Positions 1-8,952 of a stretch of DNA of 64,000 nucleotides are shown in pieces. The DNA comes from Rheum nobile. Lineage: Eukaryota; Streptophyta; Magnoliopsida; Caryophyllales; Polygonaceae. The position numbers were made by a program, and so were the translations under genes. The notes beneath the pieces are model-generated. The model worked only from the letters and a program-made list of their open reading frames with translations. It was not told where the DNA came from and did not search any database. The number at the start of each line of letters is the position of its first letter. Position 1 is the stretch's first letter. Location of the stretch: contig WOAB01000563.1 of NCBI GenBank assembly GCA_027886185.1, positions 8,060,001 through 8,124,000 of the forward strand. The letters run 5' to 3'.

Positions 1-1179
1 CTATGGAAACATTGTGTCGATCAGGTAGTGCGCCGATGTCTTCCGGACAATGAGGTACAATCAGTCCTTAACTTTTGTCATTCTCATGCATGTGGGGGTC
101 ATTTTGGAGCAAATAGGACTGCTAGAAAAGTATTGGATGCAGGATTTTATTGGCCACACATCTTTCGGGATGCTTACGCCTTTTGTAAATCCGGTGACCG
201 ATGCCAAAGGGTTGGAAATATCTCCAGGAGGAATGAGATGCTGCAATCATCATTAATCTTTTGTGAGGTCTTTGATGTTTGGGGTATGGACTTTATGGGA
301 CCCTTTCCTAGCTCTCATGTGAATCTCTATATATTGCTTGCGGTGGACTACGTTTCCAAGTGGGTGGAAGCGAAGGCCACCAGGACTGATGATTCTAAAG
401 TTGCGGCATGTTTTCTTAAGGAGAACATTTTCTCAAGATTTGGGATACCCAAAGCTTTAATTAGTGATCGGGGAACCCATTTCTGCAACAAGACAGTGAC
501 TGCCCTGCTGAAGAAGTATCATGTCACCCAAAGAGTCTCCACGGCCTATCATCCTCAAACTAATGGGCAGGCCGAGAATTCCAACAAAGTGATTAAATCT
601 ATCATGGAGAAAACGGTTACAGCTAACCGGAAGGATTGGAGTTCTAAACTTAATGACGCACTGTGGGCATACCGCACAGCTTTCAAAACTCTAATAGGAA
701 TGTCTCCTTTCCGGTTAGTATTCGGAAAAGCATGCCACCTCCCTGTAGAGCTTGAGCATAAAGCGTGGTGGGCAATAAAGAAATGCAACATGCAACTGGA
801 TGAAGTGGGAGATTTCCGGAAGCTGCAGCTGTAAGAACTAGAAGAGTTGCGCCTTGAGTCTTATGAGAACTCTGTTAACTATAAGGCAAAGACCAAGCAG
901 TGGCATGACAAGCAAATTCTGAGAAGGGATTTCAAGCCAGGGGATAAGGTCCTCCTATTTCAATCTCGACTTAAGCTTTTTGCTGGGAAGCTGAAATCCA
1001 AGTGGACGGGTCCTTATGAAATTGCTGAAGTACACCCCCATGGCGCCATTGGATTGATTAACCCCAAGACAAACGACATTTTCAAAGTGAATGGCCAAAG
1101 ATTGAAGCCTTACCATGAAGGCTTCAACCCGAACCAAGTTGATGAAGTGGGTTTGGAGGTCCCTGAAGCTGAAAGTTGA
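1..1179 (+). pseudogene. Athila-type integrase (C-terminal pol), one nonsense codon
   Basis: Frame 1 is open from the first base, so the gene continues to the left. The protein is the retroviral-type integrase that inserts element cDNA into the genome. An HHCC zinc-binding region lies near codons 24-70, followed by the catalytic triad: Asp at 289-291 (WGMDFMGPF), Asp at 466-468 (SDRGTHF) and Glu at 574-576 (NGQAEN), with D58D and D35E spacing. A TAA at 832-834 stops the frame. The same frame then continues to 1179 with the usual C-terminal region (FKPGDKVLLF, KWTGPYEI). All three catalytic residues remain, so the nonsense codon is the only visible defect in the part present. No chromodomain is seen, as expected for Athila. 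Confidence 0.92.
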
Positions 1180-2096
1180 TAGGCCACAGCCTACGTCGAG
1201 CCAACGACGTTAACCAAGGCGCTGATCGGGAGGCAACCCGAGGTATTTTTCTTATTCTTTTCTTTTGAATTTTCTTTCCTTAGACTTTTTCGTAGTTCTT
1301 TTGCTTTGTTTCGTTCGCCTGCTATTAACGTTTCAGGTACGAAAGTAAATGGAGGCGAGTTTAACTCCCCAGGAAACACAGTAACCGCCCCACGGCGAAC
1401 CTCACCACCCCGCGGTAAGGCTTGGGTATTTCCACTCAACTCTGATTTTTTTTTTTAAAAAAAATAATAATATTTTCCGAGTTGGATACGAAGGATTTGA
1501 CGGTGTCAGTTGGATCGCCCCGCAGTCCGGTACCTGGTATTTCCCTCCCGCCAAACCCTACCCCCCCCCCCCCCCCCTCAACCTTTTCTTTCTTTCTCTC
1601 TCACTTTGCCGCACCCTTCTTTCTCCCCTCAAATCCCCAACTCTCCCTTGTTCTAAGCTGTGGTTGTGGAGGATCCTTGATCCCAATTTCAAATTCCCAT
1701 TCCCATACCACCACATTGCATCTGTCCGACCGCCCCATGGTGTTCATTAGTAGAAGGGAGGCGTTTTGACATTTTGGAGGTGTGATTGGAGGAGGTTGAG
1801 TGCTATCTAGGCTCATCGGAGGTTGAGATAAAGGAGGTTGCACAGTAACCGCCCCGCGTCGGTGTCTCACCGCCTCGTGCGAGTCGGGGAGATTTGATTT
1901 GGAGAAGAAGGTGAACAGTGTTGCCTCGCGGCAGCCCCCACCGTGACCCGGAGATTACTTTCAGTGGAATACCTGGTCTTCCCCACCGCTCCGCGGTGCA
2001 GTGTACCGCCCCGCGGTGAACCCTTGGCGAACCCCCGTCTTTGGTTTGTAAGTCCTCTTTGCCTAGCTCTTTGATTCCGAGTGTTCCAATACTTTC
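1180..2096 (+). other. Athila-A spacer between pol and post-pol ORF
   Basis: No supportable gene. A block at 1211-1246 (TAACCAAGGCGC, then GGAGGCAACCCGAGGTAT) recurs in Athila-B at 24103-24138, also just downstream of the pol-side ORF, so it is a conserved noncoding feature. A poly-C run of about 17 bases sits near 1561-1577. Several GC-rich CGCG-type words occur at about 1380-1413, 1846-1875, 1925-1950 and 1986-2022. Short reading frames here look accidental. Confidence 0.6.
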
Positions 2097-3329
2097 ATGA
2101 TGCCGAGAGGTAGGAAAGTTGGTATGACTATGGAAGAGAATAAGATGTATGATGTGGTTGCGGAGAGGGCTGTGATCCCACCTCGATTCTTTGATAAAGG
2201 GACTTTGGCTGAGTTGGGAATGTTAGAGATGGTCCAGCTGTGTCTGGATAGGTTGGGCTTGGGTGGCTTCCTGGAAAAGTGTGCCCCTCCGTTCCCCGAA
2301 CTTTGTTACCAATTTATTGCCACCATGTCGAGATACCATGCGAGACGCACCATTAATGGTGAGGTGCGTAAGATGCTTGCGGGCATACGATTTAAGTTTG
2401 AGGGATGAGCGTACGAGATGCCAGTGGAGGAAGTCCGAGAGATGCTGGGTGTATCTAGACCACCTACTGCTTGGTGGAAGAAGGTACCTGACGATACGGA
2501 GATGCATGACTTCTGGACTGCCGCCACATGAATGCCTAATTTTCAGAAAAGTAAGGAGCCTAGCAAAAAACTAGTGCACCCGTTTTTGCGCTTAATTCAC
2601 AGAGTGCTGGTGCAGGCATTCGTGGGAAATGTGGAGGATAGGAAAGTGTCTTTGAGACACCTTGGTTTGCTTCTTCCTATGCTGGATCCTTTGGACGAGG
2701 AGTCTCCTTGTTGGGCTCTGGTGTGGACTCACAGCATTATGAGGATTCGTGAGTGTGAGACGCGAGATATTATTCAGGGAGGTTTGATTACCTTGGTTAT
2801 TGCGGCCAGGATTCAGATGGACACTATTCCGCAGCCCGTCATGCCTGTTCGCTACGATATTCCATATCTGCGACGGTGTGGCATGTTGAGCAACTCCCCG
2901 GAGCAGTTCCTGTGGTGTTCTTATGGAGGTCATGTGCTGCGTCTCCCTCGCCCCTTTGCCTACCCGCGGGACTTCACAGGATGGTTCATTCCGTCTGACG
3001 CTGAGGTCGTGCCTTCCGATTCTGAGGATGAGCCCCAAGCCGTTGTTCCTGCAATTATGGATTGTGATCCCCCTACGTATGACGCCGCCTCTACCTCTGC
3101 ATCGACTTCTGAGATTCCTTGGGATGAGGTGTTTGCTCGTTTTGATGCTTTCATACTGCATCAACACGCTGCAAATGAGGAGATGCTGACTCGCCTGCAG
3201 ACTTTGCAGACGGAAATTGAGAGAGATATTACGTGCCAGTTGAGTTCAGCTGAGGCATTCATGCAGGAGCAGTATTTTGGAAGGCACCCACCTCCGTCGG
3301 GCTATCCACCGTATCCACCTTTCCAGTGA
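2097..3329 (+). pseudogene. Athila post-pol ORF ('env-position' / plant transposon protein), two nonsense codons
   Basis: One frame runs from ATG 2097 to TGA 3327-3329 and is broken only by TGA at 2406-2408 and TGA at 2529-2531; the sequence between and after the stops stays in the same frame. The N-terminal part has the RFFDKGTLAELGM-like start seen in Athila ORFs annotated as putative plant transposon proteins. The centre has a GGLITLVIAARI segment. Then comes an acidic/Ser-rich linker, a C-terminal helix likely to form a coiled coil (about 3150-3260) and a Pro/Tyr-rich tail. The position matches the so-called env-like ORF of Athila. I see no convincing signal peptide or membrane segment, so an envelope role is unproven. 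Two stops make it a pseudogene. Confidence 0.8.
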
Positions 3330-3394
3330 GTTTATTTTCCTTCTCCCCTAATTCGTTCTGTCTTCGTCTCTACATTGAGGACAATGTGTGTTTC

Positions 3395-3410
3395 AAGTGT
3401 GGGGGAGGGA
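3395..3410 (+). other. Upstream polypurine-tract-like motif of Athila-A
   Basis: AAGTGTGGGGGAGGGA lies just after the post-pol ORF, preceded by an AGGACAATG block. Nearly the same purine tract occurs again directly before the 3' LTR (4010-4022). Athila-B has the equivalent pair, so the duplication of the tract is conserved. The upstream copy could prime plus-strand DNA synthesis as an extra PPT; that role is inferred. Confidence 0.55.
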
Positions 3411-3551
3411 TTTAGACTTGCTTCTTATCATAATTATTGTACATAGTTTGTTTATGCATTTCGTATTTGCATTTCAGATTCGACCATCTATTAAAAAATA
3501 AAAAAAAAAGCCAAAAATATTTGAAAATGGCAATCAAAATCCTGGGATGAG

Positions 3552-3576
3552 CTGAAAACCCGAAAGGGCGGTTCAG
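3552..3576 (+). promoter_or_regulatory. GNRA-tetraloop hairpin 1 of Athila-A
   Basis: Outer stem CTGAA (3552-3556) pairs with TTCAG (3572-3576). The inner stem CCC/GGG encloses the loop GAAA (3562-3565), a GNRA tetraloop. The same inner stem and loop occur in Athila-B at 25110-25119, where the outer stem is CAAG/CTTG, a paired change. It lies in noncoding sequence between the post-pol ORF and the PPT. The function is unknown; an RNA-level role is inferred. Confidence 0.65.
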
Positions 3577-3672
3577 GTAACAAGCAGGTAGTCCGACTGG
3601 TATAGACCGGTGCAAAAGTGGACTGGAGTGATGTGAGTACAAGTGAGATGTCTAGTAAAATGAAATGAGTGG

Positions 3673-3700
3673 CTAGGTGAAAACCCGAGAGGGCGCCTAG
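3673..3700 (+). promoter_or_regulatory. GNRA-tetraloop hairpin 2 of Athila-A
   Basis: Outer stem CTAGG (3673-3677) pairs with CCTAG (3696-3700). Inner stem CCC/GGG carries the loop GAGA (3687-3690), also a GNRA tetraloop. Its counterpart in Athila-B (25227-25255) has outer stem CTAGGA/TCCTAG and loop GAAA. The CCC of this hairpin is 125 nt after that of hairpin 1; in Athila-B the spacing is 129 nt. Confidence 0.65.
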
Positions 3701-3960
3701 GCAAGATGAGCGTAAAGAAAAAGGAGTGATTTTAGGATCATTCTGGAGGTTGGCGTCATAAGCAGAGGTGATATAAGGAGTTCAGGTAGGTCACTCTGGA
3801 GCGATAAGGAGCTAGATAGGAGTTAGGAATAGATTTTTCTTGCATCACTTATTTTGGTTGTCTGGAGCTGAGTATTGAGTTGTTGTAGTCACTGGTATCA
3901 TGTTTGCTCGCACTTCCTGAGGCCTTGGTGTTTGATGATTGGAGTATGATTAGTTTTGAT

Positions 3961-4012
3961 TTACTCGGGATGAGTAAAGGTCTAAGTTACTCGGGATGAG
4001 TAAAGGTCTAAG
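3961..4012 (+). repeat. 26-bp tandem duplication before the Athila-A PPT
   Basis: Two identical 26-base units, 3961-3986 and 3987-4012, each contain ACTCGGGATGAG and AAAGGTCTAAG. Athila-B has one related unit at the same place (about 25598-25620). The block is therefore a conserved Athila sequence that was duplicated once in this copy. Confidence 0.85.
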
Positions 4013-4022
4013 TGTGGGGGAA
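4010..4022 (+). other. 3' polypurine tract of Athila-A
   Basis: AAGTGTGGGGGAA ends two bases before the LTR start at 4025. This is the expected position of the primer for plus-strand synthesis. Confidence 0.85.
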
Positions 4023-4024
4023 TT

Positions 4025-5307
4025 TGATAGGTGCCATTTCAGGCACCTTAACTAGTGATTATTGACATGATTTAGATGGAGTTTTGGTGTAGATTTAGGC
4101 TAAGTCTGTAATCCAAGAGAAGAGTTGAGAAGTGCAGATATCAAAGGATTTACAGCTTAATGAAGGATGATGAAGAATGGAGGAGAAGATCTGCTTAGGA
4201 GGAAGGCTACCATTACTTGGTAGTGCAGAAGAGCAGATGATGAAGACTGAAGAAACAGTAGCCGCCTCGCGCCATATGCCACCGCGACCCGGCGGTGAAT
4301 CTCAGAGAAGGCGACACAGCGAAGTCACTGCCCCGCGGTGGAGATCGACGCCTCGCGGCCAGCGTTTATTTGTTTCCTTTTTAGCATTTTCGGATTTAGC
4401 AATTGTTATTATTTTATTTCCTTTAATTTTAATTGCTAGGTTTAGTTCTTTTCTAAAACCTATTTAAGAGTTTTTTCTAGTTTTGAGAAGAGGTCGGTCC
4501 TCTCTCTTTATTCATTCTAGATCTAGGGTTTGAACGAATGGAGAGCTAAACACCTTTGTTTCGCTAGACAAATGAAGCATTGCAATGAATTGGTTGTGAG
4601 ATTTCTATTTCGTGTTCTATATCTTATGAAGTTGGTTTAATTATCTTGAGCATATTGTCTATTGGTTTGTATTGATTTATCTAGAGTTGCTAACTAGGTT
4701 TATCGATATCTATCATAGTGCTAGGGTTTGCATATAGTGGAATACGAGTGCATACCTAGTGGCAAACACAATTGTTGCATATAGTGGAATACGAGTGTGC
4801 AATTGTGAGAGAGAATTATTACATGTTAAGTAGTAAGGTTTTCTTCTATTTGCATGTATCCTATATCCTTGTGTGCATTGATATTGCTGTGTTAGTGGTA
4901 AAGTACACCGACAACTGTGAGAATCGGAGGTACTTTCCCATTGACGTAGTAATAAGTCTATCGACAACTGTGAGAATCGATAGTACTTAAGATCAGGGTG
5001 GGAACAACTATAAGATTGTGAAAAGAACTTGGAAAAATAGTTATCAGTGATCAACCTATTTCATCTGCAGTGTGGATATTTGTCTAGTGAAATACTTCCA
5101 CTCATCATATTTCTTCTAAGTTTTTAAGCTTGCATCTTTGGTACTTTGCGATTATTCTAAAACCCCCTGTTACTTGTTATTCACACGTCAGTTGCATACA
5201 GATAACCGACTCCCTGTGGGATCGACCCTTACTTGCTTACTATACTCTTTAGTAGGTGAATTAGGATTTCTTTGACAGGAAAACGACACTGGTTTCCGGC
5301 CTTGTCA
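4025..5307 (+). repeat. 3' LTR of Athila-A
   Basis: The LTR begins TGATAGGTGCC directly after the PPT and ends CCTTGTCA, giving a near-inverted TGATA/TGTCA terminus (1283 bp). A TATA-like TATTTAAG lies at 4461-4468, and GC-rich CGCG words lie at 4259-4365 upstream of it. The right boundary is fixed independently, because homology to the LARD LTR starts at the next base. Short ORFs inside are not supported as genes. Confidence 0.88.
4259..4468 (+). promoter_or_regulatory. Putative Athila-A LTR promoter: CGCG cluster plus TATA
   Basis: GC-rich words (CCTCGCG, CCGCGACCC, CCCCGCGG, CCTCGCGG) are packed into about 105 bp, followed about 100 bp later by TATTTAAG at 4461-4468. CGCG cores resemble the VCGCGB site bound by CAMTA factors in plants. 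That this is a functional promoter is inferred from position and composition. Confidence 0.5.
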
Positions 5308-6173
5308 GTTTACTTGCTGGAATTCAATTCCAATCTTGATTTATGATGTCTTTGTGATTTCATACCAAAGGAGATAGAAACAAGAGAATGGGACTAAGCT
5401 AATATCAAACTTTAATTAATTAGCCAGAAATGAAGAATAGTGTGGAAAAATGCAATGGGCCTGGTGATCCAAAGTTGTGTTTGAAAACTAATGGGATTAG
5501 AGTTTTAGAATTGAGCTATAATGGTGAAAACTTGATACTACGGAGCTAGTTCAGACGCCATTTGATAAGCTAGACAATGAGTTAAAACTATGGTAGAACA
5601 AGTGATGGATAACTAGTGAGCTTTAGCACTTTGCTTGATATAGGAGACGATTATATAGCTTTTGGGATTGTCCATACTTGCTCGATGTCTTGTTTGAATG
5701 CTAGAAAGTATATGTTAGCCTAGTAATGTGCCTTTGGTGGAATAATTGCCACTAAAAGGTCTGATGCCTGACTAATGAAATAAAGGATGAGTATACTCGT
5801 CCAAGGTAAGTTTGATGGATAGGTGAGCATCTCTCGATCTTAGCTTATATATATATATGCATTTTGTATGGAAAACTGACTTGAGTGTCGGAGAGCCCGC
5901 CCCCGGGGAAGCCATCTCCGGGGCATTTTCAAGTGAATCTGGTGTCCGAGAAAGTTGTCGAAGCTCAAGAACAGCCATATACGATCTGGAGAAGTGTGAA
6001 GGAATAATATATGCGTCAAAACTAAAGCATGGAGCCAGAGACCCCATCCTACGCGAAGCCAGTGACTAGGAAGTTGTTGAGGATGTCCCCAAGCAAACAA
6101 ATCATCGACAAATCCGAGCTGAGGGTGTGTTGACCCTTAACACTTTCACGAAGCGTTGAATCGGAATTCAACA
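5308..6173 (+). repeat. 3' portion of the LARD 5' LTR
   Basis: Matches 9641-10506 base for base in length (866 bp) with scattered substitutions. Homology starts exactly at the end of the Athila-A LTR and stops exactly at the LTR/PBS junction. Short frames such as those at 5772-6100 are conserved between the copies only because the LTRs are copies of each other. Confidence 0.88.
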
Positions 6174-6174
6174 C

Positions 6175-6192
6175 TGGCGCCAACCGTGGGGA
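6175..6192 (+). other. Primer-binding site of the LARD, tRNA-Lys-like
   Basis: TGGCGCCAACCGTGGGGA follows the LTR end by one base. From memory of plant tRNA-Lys(CUU), whose 3' end pairs with TGGCGCCCACCGTGGGGC, it matches at 16 of 18 positions, so tRNA-Lys is the likely primer. Confidence 0.7.
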
Positions 6193-8538
6193 TTTCCTCA
6201 CACACTAGGAACGCTCATGTCATGCCGAAATGCCCACTCTACGGAGAACCTCTGACAACCAAGCTCCACTACACTCCACTTCGGCTTTTGTTAGCCTTCA
6301 CTCCTTTCTACTTATACTTCGCGTAGCTTTCACTGCTTTACCTTTGTTTTCGCGTAGGCTTTATGACATCTTACAACGCTTGGGGCTCGTACGTCCCTCA
6401 AGCCGACACAATCTATGGTATCACTCCGCTCGCCACCAATTATGCCTTTTACGAGAGAACAAGTAGAAAGGCAATACTAGGCCGAAAGGGAAGAGGTGCT
6501 GCACTTTAAGGAAAGTTTAGCAACATCACGAGAAAAACTAGCGGAGTTTCCTTCGTGAAGGCCTCTCCGGCTTTCTCCCTTGGCCTCCCCGGCCTTCGCC
6601 CTTGGCCTCCCCGTTCTTTGCTCTTGGCCTTCCGGACCTTCGCGAAGAACTCCTGGCATGTCGCATGGCCTTCCGGCTTGAGTCCCTTCCCTTCGCGAAG
6701 TTCCCCCCTTCGCGAAGGGTCCCCTTCACGAAGGTCTTCCCTTCATGGCCTTCACAAAGGCCTCCCTTACTCAAGGCTTCCCTGCCATACGCCCTCCACG
6801 GGCTTAGAGAGAACAAGTGTTAAAAGCAAGTCTGAAAATCAAGTCTGAAGAGCAATATGTGAAAGCAATGCCCGAAAGCAATACGCATAGCAACACCAAC
6901 AATATTTAACGGTATTGGGCTTGGCAAGTATTAGCCAATATGCATGCAAGGCAAGTTGTAGAGCAATACCAAACGGTATTGTGCTCAGCCACATCGAGCC
7001 AAATACGTGTAGCAACACCAACAATATTTAACGGTATTAGGCTTGGCAAGTTTTAGCCAATACGCGTGTAAATCAATGTCTATTGAACAATATTGTATAA
7101 GCAAATCGTGAAAAGCAACACCCCTGAAAAGCAATATGCGCGAAAAAAAGCAATGTAATTGTTTAAGGCAATTCGTACTCGAGAAAAATAATACAAATTA
7201 AAAGATAAAACCAAATGGCGGGTAAAAGCAACGTTCAAAAGAATAGTATAAAAATGATTTAAAAAGCAAGCTAGACTTCTCAAAAATACCTTCGAAAACT
7301 AAGAGCATGGGCTCTTTCCCCTCTTGAGTCTTCTCGCGGACCCTAAAAACGACACGTCGAGATTCTCAGTCCCTTCGCAGACCTTCAAAATAATAAACGT
7401 TGGGGCTTCACCCCCTCACATGTTCCATTCGTGAACTACAAAAATAAGACGATGAGGTTTCAACCCGTCATAACAAGTCTTCATATCTCTATAACCGAAT
7501 AACGAATGAGATGTAAATTAAAACCGAGACGATGCATGAAACGAGCAAAAACAAAGCAATATGTGAATGCAATACGAAATGGCAACTAGAAAAGCAATAC
7601 GAAAGAGCAAGTCTTGAGAAGTAATACAAAAAGTGCGCGAGTCTTGAAAAGCATGTCGAGAAAAACAATACGCCAAAACAATGAGAGAAAGCAATACGTG
7701 AAAGCAAGGTACGCGAGAAAAGCAACGCGTTTGAGCAACACGAAATACGCGATATGAAGCAATACTCAAAAAAGTAATATGATCTGTGATATGTAGGCAA
7801 GCAAGTGAAAACAATACGAGAAAGCAAGTAGAATAGCAAGGGACAAGGCAATACATTTAAAAGCAAGTTGAACAACAATGCGAGAAATCTAGTAAAGTCG
7901 CCTTCACGAAGGCCTTACCGATCCTCGCATAGTACTCATGGCCCATGCTCATGGCTTCCCGGCTTGTGCCTATTGCCCTTCACGAAGGCAATGCTTCACG
8001 AAAGCTTCCCTTCACGAGGATATTCACTTCAAGGCCTTCACAAAGGCCTTCCTTTGCTCATGGTTCCCCAACCATGCACCCTCCATGGACTTAGAGAAAG
8101 CAAGTAGAAGACAATACAATAAAGCAAAGGATTAAGCAAGTAGAAGGTAAATACGGGAAGGCAAGTACATAAGCAATGTGAGGAAGCAAGTGACAGAAGC
8201 AACATGAGAAAGCAAGTAAACAGATAGAGTGAAAAAGCAACCTGAGTAACACGAACAAACTAGTGAAATCATTCTCGCCCTTATACCCTCTATGGGATCA
8301 CTCTCTCCGATGCATGGCGGGTCCCTTGTGCACAAACGCATACACCTTTCACGAGTCTATCTTCTACGACGCACATACATATGCTTCTTTATGCGCAAGT
8401 CTATATACCCTCAATGAAAAACTCGCATTTTCCTTCAAATACAAGGTTCATGCTTGCACTCTTAACAAGAAATTTATAAAGCAAGAATAAAATAAATACA
8501 AGTAAACGATTAAAAGCAAGATGCAAAACAAACCAAAA
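6193..8538 (+). other. LARD non-coding interior with palindromes and AAGCAA-rich sequence
   Basis: No coding domain is recognisable. Two stretches (about 6560-6800 and 7900-8090) are rich in the palindromic word CTTCGCGAAG and its variant CTTCACGAAG. Between them and after them the sequence is a degenerate array of AAGCAA plus ACG/ATG words. A 60-bp block near 6886-6950 recurs near 7010-7065 (both contain AACGGTATT). Many open frames exist here because of this repetition and should not be read as genes. Confidence 0.7.
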
Positions 8539-8754
8539 GCGATATCTCGGGGCTCCGCGCCCACTCGACGAGTTCCCTCGCAAACTCTAAGTGCAATATC
8601 TCGGGGCTCCGTGCCCACTCAACGAGTTCCCTCGCGAACTCTAAGTGCAATATCTCGGGGCTCCGCGCCCACTCGACGAGTTCCCTCGCGAACTCTAAGT
8701 GCAATATCTTGGGGCTCTGCGCCCACTCGATGAGTTCCCTCGCGAACTCTAAAG
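8539..8754 (+). repeat. Tandem array, four 54-bp units
   Basis: Units start at 8539, 8593, 8647 and 8701. Each contains ATATCTCGGGGCTCC and GAGTTCCCTCGCGAACTC, the latter a palindrome around TCGCGA. The unit length is a multiple of three, so reading frames stay open on both strands (18-residue repeats), but nothing suggests translation. It lies just upstream of the polypurine tract, where some gypsy lineages carry tandem repeats. Confidence 0.95.
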
Positions 8755-8928
8755 TAGTAGATCTGACTAAGAGAGAACCTAACCAGAAGACATTAATAGG
8801 CTAAGCCATTCTTCGAAAAGAAAGAGAAAAGAGAAGACAACTCGCAAGTAAGATCGCGTAAAGCACTTGAGCAAGTGTGAGCCCTTGCAAGGCCATCAGT
8901 GAACCAAGCCTTCACCTTTACTACGCGA

Positions 8929-8952
8929 AGCCGAAGGGCTTGGGGGGCTGGC
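8929..8952 (+). other. Probable polypurine tract of the LARD
   Basis: A G-rich stretch (AAGGGCTTGGGGGGC) stands directly before TGTGGGTGATAG, which is the best candidate LTR start. TGT at this point matches the ACA at the LTR end. Assigned by position; the boundary cannot be proven here because the matching 5' LTR start lies outside the window. Confidence 0.5.

Larger units (their letters stand above)
1..5307 (+). mobile_element. Athila-type Ty3/gypsy LTR retrotransposon, 3' part (Athila-A)
   Basis: The left edge of the window cuts this element inside pol. In order it shows integrase, a spacer, an Athila-type post-pol ORF, a structured noncoding stretch, a polypurine tract and a 3' LTR that starts TGATAG and ends TGTCA. 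This order and the 3' motifs are those of Athila elements, and a second Athila derivative in the window (21050-27106) shares several noncoding blocks with it. Base 5308 is the first base of homology to the LTR copy at 9641, so the element very probably inserted into the 5' LTR of the LARD. The 5-bp target duplication would be GTTTA (5308-5312), but its left copy is outside the window. Three in-frame stops in the ORFs show that it cannot make its proteins. Confidence 0.9.

Noticed and set aside
1482..1870. Frames of about 90 codons in the Athila-A spacer
   Set aside because: Low-complexity Pro/Ser-rich reading of a poly-C/T region on one strand and its shadow on the other; no homology.
5315..5325. 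TGCTGGAATTC as the start of the LARD LTR, inverted to GAATTCAACA at its end
   Set aside because: Homology between the two copies already starts seven bases earlier, exactly at the Athila end, and no TSD or PPT supports a start here. A start near 8953 for the 3' LTR fits better.
8510..8733. Open frames with 18-residue repeats on both strands
   Set aside because: They result from a 54-bp tandem array whose unit is a multiple of three; no start context or domain supports translation.
8539..8754. CRISPR-like array
   Set aside because: Units are contiguous tandem repeats without spacers, in a plant retroelement.
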